DNA from: Meridianimarinicoccus sp. MJW13
GTDB lineage: Bacteria > Pseudomonadota > Alphaproteobacteria > Rhodobacterales > Rhodobacteraceae
Assembly (NCBI RefSeq): GCF_014901205.1
Contig: NZ_JACNMU010000004.1
Span: 186,001-250,000 of the forward strand
Reading direction: 5' to 3'
Length of the DNA stretch: 64,000 nucleotides
The notes beneath the pieces were generated by a model, which searched no databases, had not been told where the DNA came from, and was given only the letters and a program-made list of their open reading frames with translations. The translations under genes and the position numbers were made by a program. Below, one piece after another: positions 37,737-47,281 of the stretch; the first letter of the stretch is position 1, and every line of letters starts with the position of its first letter.

Positions 37737-37828
37737 AGCGTTGAAGGAAATGTCCCCGCCCGTAGGCTTGCGGTCAGACAGATGTGCCCGAACCGGCCCA
37801 TCTGCACCGGAACCCGAGGGAGGACCCC

Positions 37829-39595
37829 ATGAATCGATTCATTGCCACCGTTGTCTTGACGACCTTGGCTGCTGGCGTGGCCCAGGCCGACGTCACCGAG
37901 ACCGACCTGGCCAACGACCAGACCGTCACCACCAGCGTGCTGACCAACGGCATGGGCCGCCACCTGCAGCGCTACAGCCCGCTGGAGACACTCAACAAGG
38001 ACAACGTTGCCAACCTGGTGCCGGCCTGGGCCTTCAGCCTGGGGGGAGAAAAGCAGCGCGGGCAGGAAGCCCAACCGCTGGTGCATGACGGGATCATGTA
38101 TGTCACCGGCTCCTATTCGCGGCTCTATGCCATCGACGTGAAAACCGGCAAGGAAATCTGGCAGTATGACGCGCGTCTGCCCGAAGGCATCCTGCCCTGC
38201 TGTGACGTGATCAACCGGGGCGGCGCCATCTACGGCGACAAGATCTTCTTCGGCACCCTGGATGCGCGCATCGTGGCGCTGGACCTGAAGACCGGCGATG
38301 TGGTGTGGCGCGACAAGATCGCCAACTACAAGGAAGGGTATTCCTACACCGCGGCCCCCCTGATCGTGAACGGGCTGGTCATCACCGGCAACTCGGGCGG
38401 TGAATTCGGCGTGGTCGGCGAGGTGCAGGCTCGCGATGCCGACACCGGCGACGTGGTCTGGACGCGCCCGGTGATCGAAGGTCACATGGGCACGCTCAAC
38501 GGCGAAGAAAGCACCATGACCGGCACGCTGAACGCCACCTGGCCAGGCGACATGTGGAAGACCGGCGGCGGGGCAACCTGGCTGGGCGGCTCGTATGACA
38601 TCGACACCGACACGCTGATCTTTGGCACCGGCAACCCGGCCCCCTGGAACAGCCACCTGCGCAACGCCGGCACGCCGGTCGAAGGCAACAAGGGCGACAA
38701 CCTGTATGCGGCCAGCCGCCTTGGTATCGATCCGGCCACCGGCGAGATCAAGTGGCACTTCCAGACCACCCCGCGCGAAGGCTGGGACTATGACGGTGTG
38801 AACGAGGTCGTCGCCTATACCGATGCCGATGGCAACAAGCGCTTCGGCACCGCCGACCGCAACGGGTTCTTCTACGTCCTGAACCGCGAGGATGGCAGCT
38901 TTGTCGATGCCCATCCCTTCGTGAAGGACATCACCTGGGCCTCGGGCATCGACGAGACCGGCCGCCCGATCTTCGTCGAGGAAAACCGCCCCGGCAATCC
39001 GGCGGAGGCAGCCGAAGGCAACAAGGGCCAGACCGTGTTCTCGGCCCCGGGCTTCCTGGGTGGCAAGAACTGGATGCCGATGGCCTTCAGCCAGAAGACC
39101 GGCCTGTTCTACGTGCCCTCCAACGAATGGGGCATGGACATCTGGAACGAGCCGATTTCCTACAAGAAGGGCGCTGCCTATCTGGGATCGGGATTCACCA
39201 TCAAGCCCATGTACGAAGATCACATCGGCAGCCTGAAGGCGATCAATCCGGCCACCGGCGAATGGGTCTGGGAATACAAGAACGACGCGCCGCTGTGGGG
39301 CGGGGTGATGACCACCGCGGGCGGTCTGGTCTTCACCGGCACCCCCGAAGGCGAGTTCCTGGCGCTGGATGACGCAACCGGCGAGATCCTGTGGAGCTTC
39401 CAGACCGGATCCGGCATCGTCGGCCAGCCCATCACCTGGGAACAGGATGGCGAGCAGTATGTCGCCGTGATGTCCGGCTGGGGCGGTGCCGTGCCGCTGT
39501 GGGGCGGGGAAGTGGCCTCGAAGGTCAACTACCTGAACCAGGGCGGGCTGCTGTGGACCTTCCGTCTGCCCAAGCAGCTGGCCGCGGCCAACTGA
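37829..39595 (+). CDS. PQQ-dependent alcohol dehydrogenase, probably lanthanide type
   Basis: A 588-residue periplasmic quinoprotein with signal peptide (to about AQA, residue 20) and an eight-bladed propeller. The adjacent Cys124-Cys125 form the PQQ-stacking disulfide. Metal ligands can be read as Glu192 (GGEFG), Asn269 (GTGNP) and the catalytic Asp320 in GWDYDGVNE. Asp322, two residues later, is the extra ligand that marks lanthanide-dependent enzymes of the XoxF/PedH kind; calcium enzymes have Ala or Ser there. AGGGAGGA stands before the ATG at 37829. There is no haem domain, so electrons must go to a separate cytochrome. It is closer to small alcohol (ethanol-type) dehydrogenases than to classical MxaF, judged by overall sequence. 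Confidence 0.92.
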   Translation: MNRFIATVVLTTLAAGVAQADVTETDLANDQTVTTSVLTNGMGRHLQRYSPLETLNKDNVANLVPAWAFSLGGEKQRGQEAQPLVHDGIMYVTGSYSRLYAIDVKTGKEIWQYDARLPEGILPCCDVINRGGAIYGDKIFFGTLDARIVALDLKTGDVVWRDKIANYKEGYSYTAAPLIVNGLVITGNSGGEFGVVGEVQARDADTGDVVWTRPVIEGHMGTLNGEESTMTGTLNATWPGDMWKTGGGATWLGGSYDIDTDTLIFGTGNPAPWNSHLRNAGTPVEGNKGDNLYAASRLGIDPATGEIKWHFQTTPREGWDYDGVNEVVAYTDADGNKRFGTADRNGFFYVLNREDGSFVDAHPFVKDITWASGIDETGRPIFVEENRPGNPAEAAEGNKGQTVFSAPGFLGGKNWMPMAFSQKTGLFYVPSNEWGMDIWNEPISYKKGAAYLGSGFTIKPMYEDHIGSLKAINPATGEWVWEYKNDAPLWGGVMTTAGGLVFTGTPEGEFLALDDATGEILWSFQTGSGIVGQPITWEQDGEQYVAVMSGWGGAVPLWGGEVASKVNYLNQGGLLWTFRLPKQLAAAN

Positions 39596-39629
39596 GCCAC
39601 GCCACAACCACGGGCCCAGGGCCCTGCGA

Positions 39630-39658
39630 CGCACTCCGGGAGACCGGGGTGCGTTTTG
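39630..39658 (+). terminator. Rho-independent terminator of the dehydrogenase gene
   Basis: ACGCACTCCGG pairs with CCGGGGTGCGT (one G-T pair) around a GAGA tetraloop and is followed by TTTT. It starts 34 bases behind the stop codon. Confidence 0.85.
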
Positions 39659-39699
39659 CTATTCGGGGATTGCGGGGCGCGGGGCGAAAGAGATTTCAT

Positions 39700-39732
39700 G
39701 CCTCCGGCGGGAGTATTTTTGCCAAGAAGAAT
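39700..39732. repeat. Single copy of the extragenic repeat
   Basis: CCTCCGGCGGGAGTATTTTT followed by GCCAAGAAGAA matches the core of the repeats at 32172-32283. It lies in the gap between the dehydrogenase terminator and the converging permease gene. The remaining gap to 39835 shows only G-rich sequence and no gene. Confidence 0.65.
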
Positions 39733-39835
39733 TGGCGGGGGGGGGCGCGTCACCACGGCGGCGGCGCCTGTGCCGGGGATGGCGGGTCGGACGGGTTGCG
39801 GCGGTCGACTTCGGCCCTGACAGGAAGCCCCGCGA

Positions 39836-40612
39836 TCAGCTTGCGGTGGCGGTGGCCTGCCAACGCCGGCTGCGACGGTCGAGTGGTTGCAGCAGACCAT
39901 ATTCAAGGGCCAGCATCACCGCCACGAAACTGAGCGCATAGGCCAGCACATGGCCGGTTTCGAACAATTGGAAATAGAGGTGGATCTGGAAACCGACGCC
40001 GTTTGAGCGGCCAAGGAATTCCACCACCAGCACGATCTTCCAGATCATCGCCAGACCGTTGCGGGTGCTGGCCGCCACATAGGGCCAGAGCTGCGGCCAG
40101 ATCACATGGGCGAACCGGGCCAGAGGCGACATGCGGTGCAGGCGCGCCATGGCGCTGAGCTGGGGATCAAGGCTGCGCACCCCCTCCCGTACAGTCACGG
40201 CCACCATCGCGGTCTTGTTGACAGCAACCGCCAGGATGGCCGCGGGTTCGTTCAACCCGAACCAGAGATAGCACAGCACGATCACCACCAGCGCCGGCAA
40301 GTTCAGAAACACCGTGACCCAGGGCGATATCCAGCGGTCGAGCGCGGACCAGCTTCCCAGAGCAAGACCCAGGGCCCCGCCCAACCCCATGGCCAGCGCA
40401 AAGGCTACCGCCACCCGGCCCAATGTGGCCAGCACGTGATACTGAAGCTTGCCAGAGGCGAACTCTTGCCCGGCGATGGTCAGCACGGTCAACGGACCGG
40501 GCAACACCGAGGGATCGTCGGTCAGATGCGCGGCCACGATCCACAGCAGCAGAAGACCGGCCAGAGAGACAACGGGCTCGATGCCCTTGGGACTGCGGTA
40601 CGGTGTTGACAT
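39836..40612 (-). CDS. NitT/TauT-like ABC transporter permease
   Basis: A 258-residue inner-membrane protein with about six spans, of the SsuC/TauC class. The coupling region reads SLDPQLSAMARLHRMSPLARF (around 149-169). It is the only permease of this class in the window and matches the orphan ATPase and binding protein at 35340-36964 on the same strand. It converges on the dehydrogenase and is divergent from the NosR-like gene. I used the ATG at 40612 (MSTPYRSPKG). Confidence 0.87.
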   Translation of the reverse strand: MSTPYRSPKGIEPVVSLAGLLLLWIVAAHLTDDPSVLPGPLTVLTIAGQEFASGKLQYHVLATLGRVAVAFALAMGLGGALGLALGSWSALDRWISPWVTVFLNLPALVVIVLCYLWFGLNEPAAILAVAVNKTAMVAVTVREGVRSLDPQLSAMARLHRMSPLARFAHVIWPQLWPYVAASTRNGLAMIWKIVLVVEFLGRSNGVGFQIHLYFQLFETGHVLAYALSFVAVMLALEYGLLQPLDRRSRRWQATATAS

Positions 40613-40665
40613 GACGGCCTCCTCTGGCTGGTTGCGATCATAGTCGAAGACGCAAGCGGCCACGT

Positions 40666-40677
40666 TTCGACCTAAGT
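40666..40677. promoter_or_regulatory. PQQ-island motif, copy 4
   Basis: TTCGACCTAAGT lies 40 bases before the NosR-like gene, between it and the divergent permease gene. An imperfect partner, TAGTCGAA, occurs upstream at about 40641-40648. Confidence 0.45.
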
Positions 40678-40716
40678 CGCATTTGGGCGCACGGGGGCGG
40701 CGTCTAGGGTTGGCCC

Positions 40717-42840
40717 ATGACCCTTCTGTCGCGCCTTTTGCTGTGCCTTGCCCTGTGGACCTGCGCCCTGCCGCTGGCCGCCGAGCCGCTGCCGCGCGAC
40801 GAGATCGCAGCGCGAATCGTGCCGCCGTTTTCGCTGGGCGAGCCGTTGAATGCCCAAGGGGTCTACAGCCTGCTCAATTCGGGGGGTGCGGAAGCCGGGT
40901 TCGTGTTCGAGACCGAGCCGATGGCGCCCCTGCCCGGCTTTTCCGGCGCGCCGATCAACCTGCTGGTCACGCTGGATCTTCAGGGCACTTTTCAGAACGT
41001 CCAGCTTGTCAGCCACAACGAGCCGATTTTCGTCTCCGGTCTTGGTGAGGCGGCGTTTCACAGGTTCTTCGAACAGTATCGCGGCCATTCGATCAGCGAT
41101 GTGCTGGTGGTGGGCACGCCCTATGGCGCCGGCGGCGATGGCAGCGAGTTGGTGTATCTGGACGGGGTGACCAAGGCCACCGCCAGCGTGCGCATCGCCC
41201 ACGAAAGCCTGATGGCCGCTACCCTGCAGGTCGCGCGTGAGAAGATGCAGGGGATTGCCGCCGGTCCCCCGGCCCATCCCGACCCCGACCATACCGAGGA
41301 TCTGGACTGGCAGACGCTGGTCGATCAGGGGCTGGTCGGGCATCTGCACGTCACCAATGCCGAAGTGCAGCAGGCCTTTGCCGGGACGATCTGGGCCACG
41401 GATGATCCCGAGGCGCTGGCCGATCCTGCTGGCGCCTATCTGGATCTTTGGGTCATCGACATCGGCCCGCCGTCCATCGCGCGGGCGGTTCTGGACCCCG
41501 ACTCGCTGGAGGACTTGGCGCGGTTCAAGGCCGTGTCGGGCAGCGACGAGCCGCTGCTGGTCATCGACACCGCCCGTCACGGGCTGGTGTCGGATGACTT
41601 CGTGCGCAACACCGCGCCTGACCGGCTGACCGCGGAACAGGACGGGTATCCGGTGGCACTGCGCGATGCCGATCTGTTCGTGGAACTGGCCGAGGATCTG
41701 CCCGAGGCGCTGCACGATGGGGTGAGCATGATCCTGCGCACCGACCGGCGGTTGGGGTTCGACCCGACCCGGCCCTGGCAATTGCACGCCCAGGCGATGC
41801 GCGCGCATGGCATGTTCCAGCCCGAACTGGGTTCAGCCAGTTTCAGCCTGACCCACACCACGGATCCACGGTTCTTCATCCGCCCCGAACCGGTCACCCC
41901 CCTGCCGCCATGGCGCGAGGCGCTGCTGAACCGGCAGGCCGATCTTCTGGTGCTGGGGGCTTTTCTGGCCGGGCTGCTGCTGGTGCTGGGGACCGCGCAA
42001 AACCGGGTGGCGGCCCTGCGTGGTTTCACGCCGCTGCGGCTGGCCACATTGGCCTTCGTGCTGGGGTTCGTCGGCTGGTGGGGCCAGGGACAATTGTCCA
42101 TCGTCACCGTGCTGGGCGTCCTGCGCACGATGACCGAGGGCGGCAGCCTGTCGTTTCTTCTGTATGATCCGTTCTCGCTGCTGGTCTGGATCGCCGCCAT
42201 ACTGGGTCTGATCGCCTGGGGACGCGGATTCTTCTGCGGCTGGCTGTGCCCTTTCGGCGCGCTGCAGGAGTTTGCCCATCACATCGGACGGTTGCTGCGC
42301 CTGCCCCGGATCGAGCCCGCGCCGCGTTGGGATGCCCGGCTGAAGCTGGTGAAATACGGGCTGCTGGCCGCCCTGGTGCTGACCGCGCTGCTGGTGCCCG
42401 CCGAGATCGACACGGTGGCCGAGATCGAGCCCTTCAAGACCGCCATCACCGTACATTTCCAGCGCGACTGGCTGTATGTCGCCTATGCCGGGCTGTGGCT
42501 GGCGCTGGGGCTGGTGCTGTTCAAGGGATTCTGCCGCTATGCCTGTCCGCTGGGGGCTTTCATGGCCGGGGCCGGCGCGGTGGGGCGCGTCTTTGGCAAG
42601 CGCAGCTGGATCGCCCGGCGGGTGGAATGCGGCAGCCCCTGCCAACTGTGCAAGGTGCGTTGCAACTACGGCGCCATCGATGCACGGGGCAAGGTGAATT
42701 ATTCCGAGTGCTTCCAGTGCCTCGACTGCGTCTCGATCTACCAGGACGAGACCACCTGCGTGCCGCTGGTTCTGGCCGGGCGCAAGGCCGCGCGGCCGCC
42801 ACGGAAGGGTGCCGAATCCGGTGGCGTGGTGATCCCATGA
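40717..42840 (+). CDS. NosR-like flavo-iron-sulfur membrane protein
   Basis: A 707-residue protein with signal peptide (to about LAAE). The periplasmic FMN-binding domain carries the flavinylation motif DGVTKATAS (about residues 149-157), whose threonine would bind FMN covalently. About six membrane spans follow (410-600), with CGWLCPFG and CRYACPLG on the cytoplasmic side. The C-terminus has CGSPCQLCKVRC and CFQCLDC, two cysteine sets for Fe-S clusters. NosR proteins move electrons across the membrane to nitrous oxide reductase, but no nos gene is here. Its place suggests electron transfer for the PQQ island. It overlaps apbE by ATGA. Confidence 0.85.
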   Translation: MTLLSRLLLCLALWTCALPLAAEPLPRDEIAARIVPPFSLGEPLNAQGVYSLLNSGGAEAGFVFETEPMAPLPGFSGAPINLLVTLDLQGTFQNVQLVSHNEPIFVSGLGEAAFHRFFEQYRGHSISDVLVVGTPYGAGGDGSELVYLDGVTKATASVRIAHESLMAATLQVAREKMQGIAAGPPAHPDPDHTEDLDWQTLVDQGLVGHLHVTNAEVQQAFAGTIWATDDPEALADPAGAYLDLWVIDIGPPSIARAVLDPDSLEDLARFKAVSGSDEPLLVIDTARHGLVSDDFVRNTAPDRLTAEQDGYPVALRDADLFVELAEDLPEALHDGVSMILRTDRRLGFDPTRPWQLHAQAMRAHGMFQPELGSASFSLTHTTDPRFFIRPEPVTPLPPWREALLNRQADLLVLGAFLAGLLLVLGTAQNRVAALRGFTPLRLATLAFVLGFVGWWGQGQLSIVTVLGVLRTMTEGGSLSFLLYDPFSLLVWIAAILGLIAWGRGFFCGWLCPFGALQEFAHHIGRLLRLPRIEPAPRWDARLKLVKYGLLAALVLTALLVPAEIDTVAEIEPFKTAITVHFQRDWLYVAYAGLWLALGLVLFKGFCRYACPLGAFMAGAGAVGRVFGKRSWIARRVECGSPCQLCKVRCNYGAIDARGKVNYSECFQCLDCVSIYQDETTCVPLVLAGRKAARPPRKGAESGGVVIP

Positions 42841-43736
42841 GCCAGACCCGCCGCCGCTTCCTGACCATTCTTGCCGCAGCCACCGCCGCAGGCGTGGCCC
42901 TGCCCGCGCAGGCCCACGCTGTCTGGACCGGACATGCCCTTGGCGCCGAGGCGCGGCTGGTGCTGCAGGGGCCCGCCGATCAGACCGCCGCCGTGATGGC
43001 CGAGGTGCAGGGCGTGCTGCGCCATGTCGAGGCCCAGTTCAACCTGTTCGACGACGCCTCGGCCCTGTCGCGCTTGAATCGCACGGGGCATCTGGCCGAC
43101 CCGCACCCTGATTTCATCCGCCTGCTGGCCTTGTGCGACCGGCTGCACCGGGCCACGGGCGGCCTGTTCGATCCCACGGTACAACCGCTGTGGCGCGCTT
43201 TGGCGGAAGGGCGGCCGACTGCCCCGGTGCAAGCACTGGTGGATTGGACCGGGGTGCAACAGGGACCGTCTGCGATCACCCTGCAGCCCGACCAGCAACT
43301 GACCCTGAACGGCATCGCGCAGGGGTTGGCCACGGATCTTGTGGCCGATGTCCTGCGTCGGCACGGCATGGCACGGGGGTTGGTGCAGGTCGGCGAACTT
43401 GCGGCCCGTGGCGGGCCGTGGCGCATCGGGGTCGAGGATCCGACCCTTGGCCCTGTCCTGACACGCCGCCTGACCGATGGGGCGATGGCGACTTCCAGCC
43501 CCGATGCCATGCGTCTGGGTTCCCGGGGGCACATCCTTGGCCCGCAGGGCCAGCCCGCGCTGTGGTCCACCGTCAGTGTCGAGGCCGAAACCGCAACGCT
43601 GGCCGACGGGATGTCCACGGCGCTGTGCTTTGTCCCGGCCCGCGCCCTGCGCGAGATGGCAGCACAACTGCGCCGCGATCTGGGCCTGCGGCAGATCATA
43701 GCCATCAGCCCCGACAGCGATATCCGCACTTTCTAG
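42837..43736 (+). CDS. apbE: FAD:protein FMN transferase
   Basis: A 299-residue flavin transferase with a twin-arginine leader (MSQTRRRFLTILAAATAAG), so it works in the periplasm. It resembles ApbE: LTLNGIAQGLATDLVADVLRR is the FAD-binding helix region, and TDGAMATSS is the conserved strand near the metal site. It attaches FMN to threonine in DxxTxAT motifs such as the one in the overlapping NosR-like gene. The pair forms a complete flavinylation unit. Confidence 0.88.
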   Translation: MSQTRRRFLTILAAATAAGVALPAQAHAVWTGHALGAEARLVLQGPADQTAAVMAEVQGVLRHVEAQFNLFDDASALSRLNRTGHLADPHPDFIRLLALCDRLHRATGGLFDPTVQPLWRALAEGRPTAPVQALVDWTGVQQGPSAITLQPDQQLTLNGIAQGLATDLVADVLRRHGMARGLVQVGELAARGGPWRIGVEDPTLGPVLTRRLTDGAMATSSPDAMRLGSRGHILGPQGQPALWSTVSVEAETATLADGMSTALCFVPARALREMAAQLRRDLGLRQIIAISPDSDIRTF

Positions 43737-43789
43737 CCCGAACGCATCGTCCTATAGGGGGGGCATCCGCCCCAATTGCCCGGTTCCGC

Positions 43790-44707
43790 GTGTCCTCTGT
43801 CACCATCCTTCTTTGCACCCACAACGGCGCCCGCTTCCTGCAGGCGCAACTGGAGTCCATCGCGGCCCAGACCCTGACCGACTGGGCCCTGTGGATAAGC
43901 GATGACGGCTCGACCGATGGCACGCTGGAAATCCTGAAGGACTTCCGCGAGGCCCATCCCGATCGCGAGATTCGCCTGCTGAGCGGTGCGGGGCGCGGGG
44001 CGGCGGCCAACTATCTGGCCCTGCTGTGCCACCCGGACCTTGGCCCCCGCCGGATTGCCTTTTGCGATCAGGATGATGTGTGGCTGCCCGAAAAGCTCGC
44101 GCGCGCCGTGGCAAGCCTGAGGAATCACGGGGACGACACCCCCGCTTGTTATGCGGCGGGCAGCACCGTCACCGATGCCGACCTGACACCGATCGGACGC
44201 CTGCACACCAACGGCACCACGCCCAGCCTGCACAATGCACTGGTGCAGAACGTCCTGCACGGCAGCACCATCGTCCTGACCCCCGCCGCCCATGCCCTGC
44301 TGCGGCAGGCCGGCCCGGTGTCGGTGCCGTTCCACGACTGGTGGTGCTATCTGGCGCTGTCTGCCTGCGATATCCCCATTGTGCTTGAGGATGACCCGGT
44401 GCTGCTCTACCGGCAGCATGGCGACAATCACATCGGCTATAACAAGGGCACGGGCGCCGGGCGCAAGCGGTATCGGCTGATCGCCGAGGGCATCTATCGC
44501 GGCTGGCTGACGCAGAACGCCGAGGCGCTGTTGCAGGCCGATCTGCCGGCGACACCCGAGGCCCGGTCATTGTGCCATGACTATCTTGCCCTGCAGGAGC
44601 GTCCGGGCGTTGCACGCATGGTGGGCTATCGCCGGTTGGGCCTTTGCCGGCAGTCCCGGCGCGCCACGCTGATGCTGCGGGCCTTCGCCGGCCTGGGCTA
44701 TGTCTGA
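43790..44707 (+). CDS. Family 2 glycosyltransferase (rhamnosyltransferase-like)
   Basis: A 305-residue GT-A enzyme starting VSSVTILLCTHNGARFLQAQ. ISDDGSTDGTLEIL and the metal-binding CDQDDVWLPEKL (about residues 91-102) are typical of rhamnosyl- or related sugar transferases. The start is the GTG at 43790; no ATG fits before the conserved nucleotide-binding strand. It converges with the large glycosyltransferase gene, and the ends overlap by 10 bp. It probably builds a surface glycan. Confidence 0.87.
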   Translation: MSSVTILLCTHNGARFLQAQLESIAAQTLTDWALWISDDGSTDGTLEILKDFREAHPDREIRLLSGAGRGAAANYLALLCHPDLGPRRIAFCDQDDVWLPEKLARAVASLRNHGDDTPACYAAGSTVTDADLTPIGRLHTNGTTPSLHNALVQNVLHGSTIVLTPAAHALLRQAGPVSVPFHDWWCYLALSACDIPIVLEDDPVLLYRQHGDNHIGYNKGTGAGRKRYRLIAEGIYRGWLTQNAEALLQADLPATPEARSLCHDYLALQERPGVARMVGYRRLGLCRQSRRATLMLRAFAGLGYV

Positions 44708-47217
44708 GCGGCCAGCCCGGCGCGCCTGAGCATCGGCACCCGTTCTTGCGCAGCGCCGATCACGCCGGCCTGTTCCAGACCTGCGGCAAAGGTCATTGCA
44801 TCACCCCCCGGCACGAAGGGCAGCGGGTGACCATTGGGCGCCGCCCGCAAGGCATCGCCCTGCCCGCCCAGATCATAGGCAAAGACCGGCAACCCGGTGG
44901 CCAGCGCCTCATGGGTGACGAAGGAGAAGGTCTCGGGCCAGATCGACGGAATCATCCAGCAGGTGATGCCATAGCGCCGGACCAGCGCGGGAATGTCCGA
45001 GGTTCGGTAAGCGCCATGAATGGTCGCGCTGCGCGCCAGACGGAACGACGGCTCTACCGTGCCCAGCACGACCACTCGCGCCTGCCCCCCGCGCGCCAGA
45101 AGTTGCGACATGTCCCGCAACAGGGCCGCGCCCTTGTGTTTGCGGATATGGCCCAGCACCCCGATCACCGGCGCGGCGGCGGGGTCGGGCCGGGGCAGCA
45201 CGGGTGGCAGGTTCTTCAGCGGGTGCGGCTGCACGACCATCCGATCCACCGTCTTGGGAAAGACCTCTGCCATGATGTCGAAACTGGAGTGCGAGAAGAC
45301 GGTGACGCGACTGGCCGCGCGCATTACGCCCTGCCAGGTCTCTTGCCAGGTCTCCAGCGACACCCGCAACCCGCGGCGGCCCCGGAACACATGTGCGCTG
45401 CCCGCGTCCGGGGGATGCGGAACCCCGTTGTAGAAGCCCTGCCCGTCCAGCAGGGTCTGGGACGGCGAGATCGGGAAGAAGTCATGTACCTCGATCTCCA
45501 GCAGATCCGAGGGACGCCGGCGCAGACAGGCCAGATGACGCGGCAATTCATGTGCCCAGGGGTCGCCGACCCCGCAAGAATAGATCACGTGGCGCGTGGT
45601 GACCCCGGACAGCAACTTCTCGATCATGGCGAAATCGCCGGTCGCACCCTTGGTGACACCTTGCGGGGTGTGCGCCTCCAATTGCCAGCGCTGCACACCG
45701 CCCACGCGCAGGACCACGGCACCCAGGCCGGCCCGCGTGCGCGCCTTGATCCGTGCCTGTACCATGGCATCGGCCCCGCCACCCAGCGAATGGGCCAGAA
45801 ACACCGGCACCGGCGTGTCCCCATGGGCGCCGATCCAGGCACAGGCCAGAAACAACCGTTCGGTCAGCAGCGGGTCGTCGCTGACAAAGCGCTGCACCTG
45901 CCGGGCAAACTCAGGATAGCGCTGCGCGATCAGGCGATCGTTCTTGCGTATACGCGCGGCCTTCTGTTCGGTCCCGAAGGACGCCGCGCCGCGATGTTCG
46001 ACGAAAACGCCGGGATGGGCACAGTGAAAGCCGCCCAGGGCGCGGATCTTCTGGCACCAGTCGACCTCCTCGCCATAGCCCGTGCCGAAGGCGGTGTCGT
46101 AAGCCGGAACCTTGAGCAGATAGTCGATGTCGATGGCCATACAGAAACCAACGCCCGTGGGCAGCGGCGTCAGCGAGGGCGGCAGGTCGGCCAGGCGGGC
46201 CGCAGCGTCGATACGGTCCACCGCGCCTTCGGCCAGCGGTCCGCGCCGGGCCAGCATCGGCACCGACAGAAGCTCGGCATCATTGGCCATGGGGGTGACC
46301 GTGGCCACATGGCGTTGCGCGCGCAGCGGCGACAGCAGGCGGCTGGCCCAGGCGTCCGGCAGGAAGCAATCGGAGTTCAGCAGCACAACGTCCTGCCCGA
46401 TCTCGACCGCCCGTGAAAACGCCAGGTTGACGCTGCCGACAAATCCCCGGTTCTCGTCCTGCTCGATCAGCTCGACACGCCCCTGTTCGATCTGGTTCAT
46501 CTCGGCCGCCCAGTCCCGCAGCAAGGGCCGGACCCTGTCGTCGGTCGAGGCGTCCTCAATGAGGATCATGCGCCATTGCAGATCGGTGTGGCGCTGGATC
46601 CGGTCCAGAACCGGGGACAGCAGATCAAAAGCGTTGTGGACGGGCAGGATCAGGGTGATGGGCGTCGGGTCGGGCGCGTCGGCTTCGTCGGACGCAGGCT
46701 CCAGAAAGCGAGGATCCAGATCGGTCCAGACGGCTTGCTGCGCAAATCCCAGACGGCGCTTGATGCGCTCGCGCGCCTCAAGATCCTGCGTAAACCGCCA
46801 GCGGATGCCGTCGGGCACAAGCCGCGCCGTGGTGACCAGAAAACGCGGCAGTACCGCCACGCGCGACCACATCCGACGCGTCCGCGAGATCGGGGGCAGC
46901 GGATATTCATGGCGTTCCCCGTCGACCTTCAGAACCAGCCACGGTGTCGAATGGCCGACCGGCAGGTCCAGCACAAAGCGTCCGTCGGCGGACATGGTGC
47001 CCAGGTCCGCCCGCGCCTCGGCGCGCGTGGATTTGCACACCAAGGCCACCTCGGCCCCCGGTGCAACACCCTCCACGATGCGGCGACAGCGCTCCACCCG
47101 GCAGCCCGCAACCGTCCCGAATTGCCCGCCGCCCGGTGCCTTCAACGGAAAGCCCGGTTGCTCAATTCGAGCCTGTTCATCGGCAAACCGATGGAAAAGG
47201 CGCACAAGAAGGGTCAA
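44698..47217 (-). CDS. Large two-module glycosyltransferase, copy A
   Basis: An 839-residue protein. Residues about 1-110 are a beta-rich N-terminal domain. About 190-420 form a GT2 module (ITLILPVHNAFDLLSPVL, ILIEDASTDD, LLNSDCFLP, then GYGEEVDWC with the catalytic acid). About 450-839 form a GT-B-like module with EVHDFFPISPSQTLLDG, VIGVLGHIRKHKGA and IPSIWPETFSFVTHEALA. I chose the TTG at 47217 because an AGGAT ribosome site precedes it and it aligns with the start of copy B, giving exactly the same length. A longer frame to 47310 would overlap copy B. Membrane anchors are absent. Confidence 0.82.
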   Translation of the reverse strand: MTLLVRLFHRFADEQARIEQPGFPLKAPGGGQFGTVAGCRVERCRRIVEGVAPGAEVALVCKSTRAEARADLGTMSADGRFVLDLPVGHSTPWLVLKVDGERHEYPLPPISRTRRMWSRVAVLPRFLVTTARLVPDGIRWRFTQDLEARERIKRRLGFAQQAVWTDLDPRFLEPASDEADAPDPTPITLILPVHNAFDLLSPVLDRIQRHTDLQWRMILIEDASTDDRVRPLLRDWAAEMNQIEQGRVELIEQDENRGFVGSVNLAFSRAVEIGQDVVLLNSDCFLPDAWASRLLSPLRAQRHVATVTPMANDAELLSVPMLARRGPLAEGAVDRIDAAARLADLPPSLTPLPTGVGFCMAIDIDYLLKVPAYDTAFGTGYGEEVDWCQKIRALGGFHCAHPGVFVEHRGAASFGTEQKAARIRKNDRLIAQRYPEFARQVQRFVSDDPLLTERLFLACAWIGAHGDTPVPVFLAHSLGGGADAMVQARIKARTRAGLGAVVLRVGGVQRWQLEAHTPQGVTKGATGDFAMIEKLLSGVTTRHVIYSCGVGDPWAHELPRHLACLRRRPSDLLEIEVHDFFPISPSQTLLDGQGFYNGVPHPPDAGSAHVFRGRRGLRVSLETWQETWQGVMRAASRVTVFSHSSFDIMAEVFPKTVDRMVVQPHPLKNLPPVLPRPDPAAAPVIGVLGHIRKHKGAALLRDMSQLLARGGQARVVVLGTVEPSFRLARSATIHGAYRTSDIPALVRRYGITCWMIPSIWPETFSFVTHEALATGLPVFAYDLGGQGDALRAAPNGHPLPFVPGGDAMTFAAGLEQAGVIGAAQERVPMLRRAGLAAQT

Positions 47218-47281
47218 AAAATCCTGCCAGTCATCTGAAATCCTGCGACAATGAAGCGATGCCGCGACTGCGAAAACCCTA

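Noticed and set aside
40717-42840. Reading the NosR-like gene as evidence of denitrification
   Set aside because: No nosZ or other nos gene is present in the window, and the surrounding genes concern PQQ alcohol oxidation.
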